Assembly (NCBI GenBank): GCA_016722525.1
Contig: JADKJB010000017.1
Coordinates: forward strand, 12,643-76,642
From: Bacteroidota bacterium
GTDB taxonomy: Bacteria > Bacteroidota > Bacteroidia > AKYH767-A > OLB10
DNA length: 64,000 nt
Direction: 5' to 3'
Part shown: positions 37,794 through 47,818 of the stretch, piece by piece
Layout of the letters: the number at the start of each line of letters is the position of its first letter
How positions within the stretch are numbered: position 1 is the stretch's first letter
The notes under the pieces: generated by a model
Database searches by the model: none
What the model was told of the DNA's origin: nothing
Seen by the model: only the letters and a program-made list of their open reading frames with translations
Translations under genes and position numbers: made by a program

Positions 37794-38993
37794 ATGCATT
37801 CAGCACTAACACTTTCTCCTATTTTTGCAAACCTGAAAGTTTGTGTTCTGATTCCTACCTATAATAATTCGACCACACTCCAGCAAGTTATAGAAGGTGT
37901 ACTCAAATACACCCAAGAAATTATCGTAGTCAATGACGGATCTACTGATGCCACTTCAACAATTTTAAAAGAGTACACTTCTATTAAGCAAATCAGTTAT
38001 GCATCAAACAAAGGCAAAGGTTGGGCACTACGCACCGGATTCAGGTATGCTGTAGTACAAGGTTACGATTATGCAATAACAATCGATTCAGATGGGCAAC
38101 ATTTTCCATCAGACCTACCTGCATTTATTGATAAGTTGATTAATGTGGGTCCCTGTCTGATTATTGGTGCACGCAACATGAATCAATCTTCGATACCCGG
38201 AAAAAGTAGTTTCGGACATAAATTTTCCAATTTTTGGTTTTGGGTGGAGACGGGAATAAAAGCTCCGGATACACAATCTGGATATCGATTGTATCCTGTG
38301 AAACTTTTAAAGGGCATGAAATTTATTACCCGCAAATTTGAATTTGAAATAGAAGTAATAGTTCGTGCTGCATGGAAAGGTATCCAGATAGAATCTGTTC
38401 CGGTTTCAGTTTACTATGCTCCATCCGGTGAAAGAGTTTCACATTTCAGGCCTTTTACAGATTTCACCAGAATAAGTATATTAAATACTGTGCTGGTGGT
38501 GATTACTTTTCTATACATCAACCCCAGGACTTTTTTGAGGAGCATTTTCAAGCAATCCACCTATACCAATCTTAAAAATGAACTGTTGAACCGCAAAGAG
38601 TCCAATCTGCTTTCAGCTATTTCCGTAGGGTTCGGTGTTTTAATGGGATTAATTCCCATCTGGGGATTTCAACTGATTTCAGCAATTGCTTTGTCGGTAT
38701 TATTCCGGCTAAATAAAGCAATGGTAATTATCGGTGCGAACATCAGTCTGCCGCCATTAATTCCATTCATTATTTATTCAAGTTATCAAATGGGCGCCTT
38801 CTGGGTTCCTTCCAGTGCAATACCTCTTGATTTCAGCAAAGACATTTCCGTTGATGATATAAATGTAAACTTCCTGCAATACTTGTACGGCAGCATCACA
38901 CTAGCTATACTTTCTGCGCTTATTGCAGGGTTACTAACTTATGTTTTACTAACGGTTTTCGACAAAAAGAAAAATAAAATAAAGAATGAGTAA
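37794..38993 (+). CDS. GT2 glycosyltransferase fused to a DUF2062 domain
   Basis: About 399 aa from the ATG at 37794; the open frame extends upstream to 37707. The N-terminal half is a dolichol-phosphate-mannose-synthase-like GT2: CVLIPTYNNSTTLQQVIEGVL, VVNDGSTDATS, and TIDSDGQHFPSDLPAF (the DxD equivalent, near residue 97). The second half has DUF2062 membrane segments (LSAISVGFGVLMGLIPIWGFQLISAIALSVLFRLNKAMVIIGANISLPPLIPF and a C-terminal helix). It may glycosylate a lipid carrier. Similar proteins occur in aryl polyene clusters without a proven role. The stop overlaps the next start by 8 bases. Confidence 0.87.
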   Translation: MHSALTLSPIFANLKVCVLIPTYNNSTTLQQVIEGVLKYTQEIIVVNDGSTDATSTILKEYTSIKQISYASNKGKGWALRTGFRYAVVQGYDYAITIDSDGQHFPSDLPAFIDKLINVGPCLIIGARNMNQSSIPGKSSFGHKFSNFWFWVETGIKAPDTQSGYRLYPVKLLKGMKFITRKFEFEIEVIVRAAWKGIQIESVPVSVYYAPSGERVSHFRPFTDFTRISILNTVLVVITFLYINPRTFLRSIFKQSTYTNLKNELLNRKESNLLSAISVGFGVLMGLIPIWGFQLISAIALSVLFRLNKAMVIIGANISLPPLIPFIIYSSYQMGAFWVPSSAIPLDFSKDISVDDINVNFLQYLYGSITLAILSALIAGLLTYVLLTVFDKKKNKIKNE

Positions 38994-41900
38994 ACTGTTT
39001 CTTGCTATCTATTCTTTTTTCGAAGGCAGAAAGGCGCTGTTGTTAGGCGTCTTTGTGACAAGCCTCCTTTTGTTACTATATTTTTCTTCCAAGCTTCGCA
39101 TCAGTGAAAATATTTTTGAAATGCTACCGAAGGATAAAAATTCGGAGCAGCTTACCGATTTTATGGAAAACTCCAAATTTTCGGATCGGATATTAACAAT
39201 CATAAAACAGGAAGACACTCTTGTAGAAAGTAATCCGGAATATTTAATACAATTAACAGATTCTTTTGCTCACGAAATCGGTACCAAACTGAAACCGTAT
39301 GTTACTACTATAAATTTTGTTACCAACGACAGCAACATCAATGCTATACTTGGAGTAATTGACAATCATTTGCCGGTTTTTCTAAATGATACAGATTATT
39401 CAAAAATCGATTCAGTGATTTCTGTTGAAGGAGCGAGGAAAAAACTCCAATACAACTATGAGTCATTAATAGGACCTTCAGGAATTGGTTTGAAAAAATT
39501 TATTCTTAGTGATCCGCTTGGAATAAATTTTCTAGGATATAAAAAGCTGGAGGGATTCCAGATGGACAATAGCATTGAACTCTATGACAACCATTTTATA
39601 ACAAGCAATCACAGGACGGCATTAATTTTTATTGACCCTGCATATCCCTCATCACAGACTAAAATAAACAATGAATTTTTTGATCAGTTTAATCAGCTAA
39701 CTGCCGAATTCAATAAAACCCACAAAGGATATAAAGCAATTTACTTTGGCGCGCCTGCAGTTGCTGCCGGCAATTCTAAACAAATCAGAACTGATACGCT
39801 TTTCACTATTTCAATCACTGTGGTGCTCTTATTGCTTGTCATCTTTTTTTACTTCAGGAAATTAACGACTCCTATCCTTGTTATGATTCCAGTGTTATTC
39901 GGTGCACTCTTTGCGCTCACTATTATAGGAATTCTGAAAGGAAGTGTCTCCATTATTTCACTTGGAGCAGGGTCTCTGGTTTTGGGTATTGCTATCAACT
40001 ACTCACTTCATTTTTTAACGCACTTCAAACACCATCCCGATGCGAGGACAGTCATCAAGGAACTCTCGTTTCCTATGACCATAGGTTCACTTACAACAAT
40101 TGGAGGTTTTTTATGTCTGCAGTTTTTAAATGCACCCGTCCTTCGTGACCTGGGACTTTTTGCGGCATTGAGTCTTACCGGTTCAGCCCTGGCAACACTT
40201 ATATTCTTACCCCATTTTGTAAACCCTGCCGCCTATTTAACTTCTCACGAAAGTGAAGAGCAAGAATCGAAAATTATTGGCTGGTTGAGAAATATTCCAT
40301 CCAGTAAATATTTTGTCTGGACAATTATTTTAGCAACTCCTATCTTGCTCTATTTTGCTCCTAGTGTACAATTTGAATCCGACATGTACAAAATAAATTA
40401 TATGTCGACGGAATTAAAACTGGCAGAAAAAGAGGTGAACAGCATCAGCTCCTACTATCAAAAGTCTATTTTTCAATTCACTTCTGCAAACACACTCGAA
40501 GAAGCCTTACAGGCAAGTGAAAAGTCGTTACCAATTCTTCAGGAGTTGAAAAAAGAAGGAACCATCAGTGCATTCACCAGTGTTTCACTTTTACTTCCTT
40601 CGAAAGAAGAACAAAAGAAAAGAATTGATAAATGGAATTCTTTCTGGGCACAAAGAGATCCGGATACTATTTACAGTATGTTTGTTTCAGAAGGAAAAGC
40701 ATTTCCTTTTAAAGAATCTGCCTTTTTGCCAGTTAAAAACATTTCCAAAAAACAATACACACTTTTAACTGGTGAAGAAACCAAAATCCTTAAAGACGCT
40801 TTTTTGAATAATTTTATTGAAGAAAAAAATGGAAAAGTTTCTTTAACCGGACTTATACGTACAACGCCGGAAAACACGAGTGAAGTTTACAACAAAATGA
40901 GTGGGCTAAAAAAATCGCTTCTTTTTGACCGAAAATATGTTACTGATCAACTTGTTGAAATCGTAAACAAAGATTTTAATTTCATCACTCTCTGGACCTC
41001 TCTGCTGGTTTTGATGGTACTTTTTCTTACTTATGGTCGTATCGAACTTGCACTCATCTCATTTATTCCAATGGTAGTGACATGGATCTGGATTCTGGGA
41101 ATCATGGCAATATTCGATATAAAATTTAATATCATAAACATCATACTTTCCACTTTAATATTTGCTTTAGGAGATGACTTTTGCATATTCACTACCGACG
41201 GACTGCAACAGGAATATATGCGAGGTGTTAAAAAAATTAAATCGATTAGCACTTCAATAACCTTATCAGCAATTACTACCATCATAGGAATGGGCGTTTT
41301 AGTGTTTGCTGAACATCCTGCTCTTAATTCAATTGGATTGGTTTCAATTGTTGGCATACTTAGTGTTTGGCTAATTTCACAATCATTACAACCTCTTTTA
41401 TTTAATTTTCTTATCATTCGACCCACATCCAAAAAGCACGAACCGTACACATTTTTCAATATCCTTAAATCCATCTTTGCATTTTCCTACTTTACATTCG
41501 GAGCTCTGTTAATTTCAATCATAGGGATAGTGTTGATAAAGTTGTTACCGGGAAAACTTTCAACAAGAAAATATATTTATCACTATATCCTGAGCAAATT
41601 TGCAGGTTCCATGATTTACATTATGTTTAATGTAAAGAAAAAAATCATCAATGAGTGGAAAGAAAATTTTAAAAAACCTGCAATTATCATAGCTAACCAC
41701 TCTTCTTTTCTGGATATTTTACTTTTAATAATGTTAAACCCTAAACTAATTTTGCTTACCAATAAATGGGTATGGAATTCACCTGTTTTCGGACTTGCAA
41801 TTCGAATGGCAGAGTATTATCCGGTAGCTGAAGGGGCCGAAAATACGATTCCCGAATTATCAGGCAAAGTGGCGGAGGGCTATTCAGTTGTTGTATTCCC

Positions 41901-42840
41901 GGAAGGGACCCGCTCGATTTCAGGAGTGATAGCACGATTCCATAAAGGCGCCTTTTATCTGGCTGAAAATTTAAAACTGGACATCCTACCTATTATCATC
42001 CATGGTGCCGGTTACACCATGTCTAAAGGACATTTCTATTTAAAGAATGGTGAACTGACTTTGAAATATCTTCCTCGCATATCACCTACAGACCTGTCGT
42101 TTGGAACCAGCTATTCGGAAAGAGCGAAGTTAATTGGTCGTTACTTTCGACAGGAACATAAAAAACTTAGTGAACAAATAGAAACACCCTTATTCTATAA
42201 AGAGCAGCTTTTCAGCAATTTTATTTTTAAAGGACCTATTCTGGAGTGGTATATGAAAGTAAAAGTACGACTTGAAAAAAACTATGAATTTTTTAATAAA
42301 ATCCTTCCAAGGGAAGGCAAAATACTAGATATTGGATGTGGTTATGGATTTCTGACTTACCTATTAGGGTATACTTCCAAACAAAGAACACTAACAGGAA
42401 TTGACTACGATATCAATAAAATTGAAATTGCTGAAAATGGCTACCTGAAAGGTGAAAATGTAAGGTTTTTGCATGCGGATATAACCAATTTTGAGTTCGA
42501 AGAACAAGATGCTATAGTTTTAAATGATGTGCTTCACTATCTTCGCCATGAAGAACAAATAGAAGTATTGGAACATTGCGCAAAAAAGCTGCTTCCTAGT
42601 GGCATGCTGGTGATTCGTGATGGAGTGCGGGAAATTCAGCAAAGGCATTTGGGAACACGAATTACAGAATTGTTCTCCACTAAAATTCTAGGTTTCAATA
42701 AAACTGCGAATCACGGGTTGCATTTCATCACCGCCGATCTTATAAAAAATTTGGCAACCAAATACAACTTCGCGATTTCAACCATCGACACATCCAGGTT
42801 AACTTCTAATATTATTTTTGTGCTTAAAAAACAAAGCTGA
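38986..42840 (+). CDS. Trifunctional MMPL transporter / lysophospholipid acyltransferase / SAM methyltransferase fusion
   Basis: A 1,284-aa protein in one intact frame. Residues 1 to about 840 are an MMPL/RND exporter: one N-terminal segment, a soluble domain, then two groups of membrane segments (ISITVVLLLLVIFFYFRKL, ILVMIPVLFGALFALTIIGIL, and WTSLLVLMVLFLTYGRIELALISFIPMV). A PlsC-type acyltransferase follows, with NHSSFLD near residue 905 and FPEGTR near 971. A class I methyltransferase ends the protein, with LDIGCGYGFLTYLLG near 1115. This combination is known from Bacteroidota aryl polyene clusters. It probably exports and modifies the product at the membrane. It ends exactly where the next GTG begins. 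Confidence 0.92.
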   Translation: MSKLFLAIYSFFEGRKALLLGVFVTSLLLLLYFSSKLRISENIFEMLPKDKNSEQLTDFMENSKFSDRILTIIKQEDTLVESNPEYLIQLTDSFAHEIGTKLKPYVTTINFVTNDSNINAILGVIDNHLPVFLNDTDYSKIDSVISVEGARKKLQYNYESLIGPSGIGLKKFILSDPLGINFLGYKKLEGFQMDNSIELYDNHFITSNHRTALIFIDPAYPSSQTKINNEFFDQFNQLTAEFNKTHKGYKAIYFGAPAVAAGNSKQIRTDTLFTISITVVLLLLVIFFYFRKLTTPILVMIPVLFGALFALTIIGILKGSVSIISLGAGSLVLGIAINYSLHFLTHFKHHPDARTVIKELSFPMTIGSLTTIGGFLCLQFLNAPVLRDLGLFAALSLTGSALATLIFLPHFVNPAAYLTSHESEEQESKIIGWLRNIPSSKYFVWTIILATPILLYFAPSVQFESDMYKINYMSTELKLAEKEVNSISSYYQKSIFQFTSANTLEEALQASEKSLPILQELKKEGTISAFTSVSLLLPSKEEQKKRIDKWNSFWAQRDPDTIYSMFVSEGKAFPFKESAFLPVKNISKKQYTLLTGEETKILKDAFLNNFIEEKNGKVSLTGLIRTTPENTSEVYNKMSGLKKSLLFDRKYVTDQLVEIVNKDFNFITLWTSLLVLMVLFLTYGRIELALISFIPMVVTWIWILGIMAIFDIKFNIINIILSTLIFALGDDFCIFTTDGLQQEYMRGVKKIKSISTSITLSAITTIIGMGVLVFAEHPALNSIGLVSIVGILSVWLISQSLQPLLFNFLIIRPTSKKHEPYTFFNILKSIFAFSYFTFGALLISIIGIVLIKLLPGKLSTRKYIYHYILSKFAGSMIYIMFNVKKKIINEWKENFKKPAIIIANHSSFLDILLLIMLNPKLILLTNKWVWNSPVFGLAIRMAEYYPVAEGAENTIPELSGKVAEGYSVVVFPEGTRSISGVIARFHKGAFYLAENLKLDILPIIIHGAGYTMSKGHFYLKNGELTLKYLPRISPTDLSFGTSYSERAKLIGRYFRQEHKKLSEQIETPLFYKEQLFSNFIFKGPILEWYMKVKVRLEKNYEFFNKILPREGKILDIGCGYGFLTYLLGYTSKQRTLTGIDYDINKIEIAENGYLKGENVRFLHADITNFEFEEQDAIVLNDVLHYLRHEEQIEVLEHCAKKLLPSGMLVIRDGVREIQQRHLGTRITELFSTKILGFNKTANHGLHFITADLIKNLATKYNFAISTIDTSRLTSNIIFVLKKQS

Positions 42841-44360
42841 GTGGAAAATCAAAAATCAGTTGTAATTATTGGTAGTGGCATGGGTGGACTTGTTTGCGGA
42901 GCCATTCTTGCTAAAGAGGGCTATAAGGTGACTGTATTAGAAATGAATAAACAGTTAGGTGGGAATCTTCAAACCTACGTGCGAGACAGAAACATCTTTG
43001 ATTCAGGCGTACACTATGTGGGCGGACTTAGCAAAGGTCAGAATCTTTACAAAATTTTCAATTATCTGGGTATCATGAACCAGTTAAAAATGGTTCAACT
43101 GGATGAAAATGCATTTGATAAAATTGTTTTTTACAGTGATGGTGAGGAGTACAACTATGCTCAGGGGTACGATTTATTCATAAAATCCTTAAGTGAAAAA
43201 TTTCCTGACGAAAAGCCTGCCATTGAAGAGTTCTGCCAATATATCCAAAAAATATGCTCTCGTTTTCCATTGTATAATATTCGTGAAGGCGATTATATGG
43301 AAAAATCAGAATTTCTGGAAGTAGATACTAAAGCATATATAGAGTCACTGACCCAAAACAAAAGACTGCAAAACGTACTTGGCGGAAACAACCTGCTTTA
43401 CGCTGGCATTCCTGATAAAACTCCCATATATGTTCATGCGTTGGTGGTAAACAGCTATATTGAAAGTTCGTGGAGAATGGTGAATGGAGGCTCACAAATT
43501 GCTATTGCGCTAAGCAGAATTATTTTAAAACATGGAGGAACTATAAAAAACCGTACAGAGATCACTAAAATTGTGACTGCTGACGGGACAGTCAAGTATG
43601 CCGAAACCAGCGATGGAAAACAGTATGGAGGAGACTATTTTATTTCTAATGCCCATCCCGCAAAAACATTACAAATGACCGAATCAGATGCGATTCGACC
43701 CGCCTACCGCCATCGAATTGACAAACTGGAAAATTCTGTTTCAATATTCGTTTTAAATATTTCACTAAAAAAGATTCATTCAAATACCAAAAAAGCAATT
43801 ATTATTGTTTTATGAATGATGCGGTTTGGTCTACTATGGATTATACGGATACCACCTGGCCCTTATCTTATGCACTCTTTTATTCCGGCTTACCCGATGG
43901 AAGCGAATATGCTGAAGGTATAACTGTAATGGCTTATATGAAATATAGTGAGGTGGAAAAATGGAAAGATTCATTTAACACAGTTGGCAAGCCGAGCGAA
44001 CGGAGTCAACAATATGATGAATTTAAAAAGGCTAAAGCAGAAAAGTTACTTGACGCAGTGGAAATAAAATTTCCCGGTATTCGGGATTGTATTCTAAATT
44101 ACTACACCTCCACACCGCTTACTTTTAGAGATTACATGCGAACCGACGATGGCTCTGTTTATGGAATAACAAAAGATTATAAAGATCCATTGAGAACTTT
44201 AATATCTCCAAGGACGAAAATCAATAATCTATTTTTAACTGGGCAAAATATAAATCTTCATGGCATATTAGGCGTATCGATAAGTGCTTTGGTAACTTGT
44301 TCAGTATTGATAGGATTGCCTGAAATAATTAAAAAAATCAATGATGCGCAGGCTGAATAA
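42841..44360 (+). CDS. Second CrtI-like NAD(P)/FAD oxidoreductase, frameshifted at 43767-43772
   Basis: VVIIGSGMGGLVCGAILAKEGYKVTVLEMNKQLGGNLQTYVRDRNIFDSGVHYVGG is the FAD-binding start shared with the protein at 10084. The first frame ends at 43815; adding one A to the A6 run at 43767-43772 gives SLKKDSFKYQKSNYYCFMNDAVWSTMDYTDTTWPL and the C-terminal LFLTGQNINLHGILGVSISALVTC, ending at 44360 (about 507 aa). It begins with GTG immediately after the fusion protein stop. With the enzyme at 10084 it forms a pair of polyene oxidoreductases, probably acting on different double bonds. Confidence 0.85.
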
Positions 44361-46004
44361 ATGGATACGCTATCCGCTTTACCTGGTGCTTGCTCTGGCA
44401 TTGCTTATTGGCGGATTCTATATTTATGTGTCAGTTTTTGCAATTTCAAAACCTCCACACCCATCCAACATATCCAGCTTATCATTAGTGCCTGAACAAA
44501 TTGATGTTGACTGTTATACCATAGGTGAAAACTGGATACGTAAAAGCAAATCAGGCTTATGGGAAATGTATGTTGCCGGAGAAGCTTTTGAACGTGGAGT
44601 TATAAATGGTAAATTGTCAAAAAATCTGGTGCACGAACAGGAACAAGCTTTCAGTGATCAAATCACTAAATTAGTTCCCTCACCTTTTTACAGAAATTTT
44701 CTTAAATACTTAATAGCATGGTTTAATAGAGATCTTGATAAAAATATTACTGAAGAGTATAAATTAGAGATTTATGGCGTATCAAAATCCGCCAGCCCAG
44801 AGTTTAACTACATTGGTTCCCCTTACCAACGGCTCATGAACTACCATGCTGCCCATGATATTGGTCACGCTTTACAAAACTTTGCTCTTGTTGGTTGTTC
44901 GTCGTTTGCAACGTGGGATAAAAAATCGGAAGACAAAAAATTGCTTATCGGGAGAAATTTTGATTTTTATGTAGGTGATAAATTTGCAGAAAATAAATTA
45001 GTGCTTTTTATGAAACCGGAAAAAGGAATTCCTTTTATGATGGTAACCTGGGGAGGGATGACGGGAGTGGTATCAGGCATGAATATGAAAGGACTTACCA
45101 TCACACTGAACGCGGCAAAATCGGAAGTGCCATTAGGATCTGCGACACCTATTTCGATTCTGGCCAGAGAAATTTTGCAGTATGCGGGCACCATTGACGA
45201 AGCGCTTGCGATTGCAAGAAAACGTAAAACATTTGTTTCAGAGTCCTTTCTTATTGGCTCTGCTGCCGATAAGAAAGCAGTTACCATAGAAATTACCCCT
45301 GATTCATTGGCGGTGTTCGATCCACATGAGGATTATATTATTTGTACCAATCATTACCAGAGTAACTCACTCAAAAAACTACAGAGTAATGAGGAGCAAA
45401 TGCTACAAAGTGCCTCTGTTTACAGGGAAGAACGTATTAAAGAATTAATTATGGCAGTTCAGGAAAACACCCTGAAAAAACCGTAGCTCTGCTTAGAAAT
45501 CAATATGGACTGAACAATAAATTCATAGGTTACGGGAATGAAAAAGCAGTTAACCAACTAATAAGCCATCACTCCATTGTATTTGAACCGGAACGAAAAA
45601 TTGTTTGGATCTCCAGCAATCCCTGGCAACTGGGGGCTTATATGGCGTACGATTTAAATAAAATTTTTTCCATGAAAGGATTACCGGGGAATGTTGAAGT
45701 CGTTGATTCAACCTTTACTATTGCACCCGATACATTTCTCTTAACACAGTCTTACAAGGATTTTATTCAGTATAGAATCCTGAAAGAAAAAATATTAAAT
45801 CATGAGGAGGTAAATCCTGATCTCCTAATTCAACTTAATCCACAATTTTATCAAGCCTATGTGCTTGCCGGTGATTACCTGTTTACCAATAAATCTTTCA
45901 CAAAGGCCAAATCACTTTATGAAACAGCACTCACAAAAGAAATTGCAACCAAAAATGAGGAAGATTACATAAAGGAACAGATTAAAAAATGTAGCGGAAA
46001 CTAA
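44341..46004 (+). CDS. C45-type acyltransferase/hydrolase with N-terminal anchor, frameshifted at 45470-45472
   Basis: An N-terminal membrane helix (IRYPLYLVLALALLIGGFYIYVSVFA) is followed by an Ntn-hydrolase-like domain: EMYVAGEAFERGVINGKL, CSSFATW with the candidate nucleophile Cys near residue 186, LLIGRNFDFYVG, and the later SFLIGSAADKKAVTIEI. This matches the C45 autoproteolytic acyltransferase family (isopenicillin N acyltransferase relatives). The first frame ends at 45486; adding one C at 45470-45472 restores PEKTVALLRNQYGLNN and continues to 46004 with a TPR-like tail (QAYVLAGDYLFTNKSFTKAKSLYETAL). About 555 aa. It may transfer the polyene acyl group. Confidence 0.8.
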
Positions 46005-46035
46005 TGATTACCTCCAATTTAACAATCCATCAGCA

Positions 46036-46413
46036 ATGATCAACGGCATAGGTATCGATCTTATTGAGACGGAACGTGTAGGCGATAAAATTGCCAAAGA
46101 AACCGGCTTCAGAGAATATATATTTTCTGCGGCTGAAATTACTTTCTGCGAAAGCAAAGCCAATAAAACGGAACACTATGCTGCCAGGTTTGCCGGCAAA
46201 GAGGCGTTTTTGAAGGCCATGGGTACAGGACTTGGTGGGGGATTTACTTTGAGTGAAATTGAAATCCTTCCTGACTCAGCCGGAAAACCTGAATTGTACT
46301 TTATGGGCTCCACTGCGGAAGCTATTGAAGAGAAAGGGAAATTTAAATTCCACATCACCTTAACTCATTTAAAAAATATCGCTTGTGCGATGGTAGTTAT
46401 AGAAAAGATTTGA
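46036..46413 (+). CDS. acpS: Holo-ACP synthase (4'-phosphopantetheinyl transferase)
   Basis: 125 aa: MINGIGIDLIETERVGDKIAKE, the Mg-binding Asp in GIDLIE, and AARFAGKEAFLKAMGTGLGGGFTLSEIEI are the AcpS signatures. It transfers phosphopantetheine from CoA to the ACP serine. Its position between the C45 enzyme and the ligase suggests it serves the three ACPs of the pigment cluster. Whether it is the organism's only AcpS cannot be told from this window. It starts 31 bases after the C45 stop. Confidence 0.93.
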   Translation: MINGIGIDLIETERVGDKIAKETGFREYIFSAAEITFCESKANKTEHYAARFAGKEAFLKAMGTGLGGGFTLSEIEILPDSAGKPELYFMGSTAEAIEEKGKFKFHITLTHLKNIACAMVVIEKI

Positions 46414-46415
46414 TT

Positions 46416-47699
46416 ATGAATACTGCAAAAGAAAAAAGTAGAGAAGAAATAATGGTGTTTCAGGATGTGGAATTGCAGAAATTGCTTCACTATCTTAATA
46501 ACAATTCCCCGTATTATAAAAACCAATTTGCAATTAATAAAATAGCTGTCGATAAAATCAAAACTGTTGCAGATTTGACTCTGCTTCCGGTTACAACAAA
46601 AGATGATTTGCATGCCCACAACTGGGACTTTCTTTGCATTCCCAAAAAGGAAATCGTAGAGTTTTGCAGCACTTCAGGCACCTTGGGAAATCCTGTTACT
46701 ATCGGTTTAAGTGAAAAGGATTTGCAGCGACTTGCTTTCAATGAATATAACTCCTTCGTTACAGCAGGAATTACTTCTTTGGATACTATTCACCTGATGC
46801 TATCACTCGACAGACAGTTCATGGCCGGGATTGCTTATTTTCTTGGAGCCCGAATGTTGGGTGCCGGAATTATTAGAGGAGGCCCGGGCAATTTTGCGAT
46901 GCAGCTGGAAACCATTAGCCGTTTACAGCCCACTGTATTAGTTGCCGTGCCATCATTTATAATGAGTTTGGTTACGTATGCAAAAGATAAAAACATCGAT
47001 CTGAATAGTACCTCAGTACGAAAAATAATTTGTATTGGTGAAAATATCAGAGATGAGCACTTAAAATTAAATGCGCTTGGAGAACGAATAGCAAACAATT
47101 GGAATGTAACACTTTTTTCAACTTATGCATCCACAGAGCAACAAACTGCTTTCACTGAATGCCAATGTGGCAACGGCGGGCATCATCAGCCCGAACTTTT
47201 AATTCTTGAAATACTGGATGAAGCCAACATGCCTTTACCTGCTGGTGAATTTGGTGAGCTTACTATCACTACGCTAGGCGTAGAAGGAATGCCATTGTTA
47301 CGCTACAAAACCGGGGATGTGTGTGCTTATATCAATGAGCCGTGCAAGTGCGGAAGGACTACCATGCGGATCACCCCAATAATTGGTCGTAAAAAACAAC
47401 TTATTAAATTCAAAGGCACTACCTTGTATCCACAATCATTGTTCAATATTCTAAACACTATTGAAAGCATTGAAGATTATGTGATTGAAGTGACACAAAA
47501 TGATTTGGGACTTGATAATTTAACTATTCACATTGCATTTAAATTGGAAAATGAGCGTGATTTTTCTCAAATAGGACAATTGCTGCAATCTGCTTTAAGA
47601 GTTTTGCCAGCTATAAAAATACTGAGCTTAGCAGACATTCATAAAATGCAACTAGGTGATGGTAAAAGAAAAGTAAATAGATTTATCGATTTTAGGTGA
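46416..47699 (+). CDS. PaaK-like AMP-dependent ligase (aryl starter activation)
   Basis: A 427-aa adenylate-forming enzyme from the ATG at 46416; the open frame extends upstream to 46383 inside acpS. It has the P-loop STSGTLGNPVTIGLS near residue 85, STYASTEQQTAFTECQCG, the Cys-rich FCSTSG / CQCGNGG / CKCGRTT pattern typical of phenylacetate-CoA ligases, YKTGDVC, and GRKKQLIKFKGTTLYP. Flexirubin-type clusters need an enzyme to activate 4-coumarate from the ammonia-lyase, and this is the only candidate in the window. The acyl acceptor (CoA or ACP) is not shown. Confidence 0.87.
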   Translation: MNTAKEKSREEIMVFQDVELQKLLHYLNNNSPYYKNQFAINKIAVDKIKTVADLTLLPVTTKDDLHAHNWDFLCIPKKEIVEFCSTSGTLGNPVTIGLSEKDLQRLAFNEYNSFVTAGITSLDTIHLMLSLDRQFMAGIAYFLGARMLGAGIIRGGPGNFAMQLETISRLQPTVLVAVPSFIMSLVTYAKDKNIDLNSTSVRKIICIGENIRDEHLKLNALGERIANNWNVTLFSTYASTEQQTAFTECQCGNGGHHQPELLILEILDEANMPLPAGEFGELTITTLGVEGMPLLRYKTGDVCAYINEPCKCGRTTMRITPIIGRKKQLIKFKGTTLYPQSLFNILNTIESIEDYVIEVTQNDLGLDNLTIHIAFKLENERDFSQIGQLLQSALRVLPAIKILSLADIHKMQLGDGKRKVNRFIDFR

Positions 47700-47818
47700 C
47701 ACTATTTTTAGCAATAAAGTTTAAATATCTTCAACCTTATTCAGAAAAGTTGTATTTTTACGTTACCTAAAATGTACTCAGCTAATTCAATTAATACGAA
47801 ACTAATATCCTCAGCGAA

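Noticed and set aside
41031..41474. Long antisense frame inside the MMPL fusion gene
   Set aside because: It is the reverse strand of a well-supported coding region; composition alone explains its openness.
4738..46004. Programmed ribosomal frameshifting in the split cluster genes
   Set aside because: The sites are plain short runs without slippery heptamers plus stimulators, occur in unrelated genes including housekeeping-type peptidase, and change the frame in both directions.
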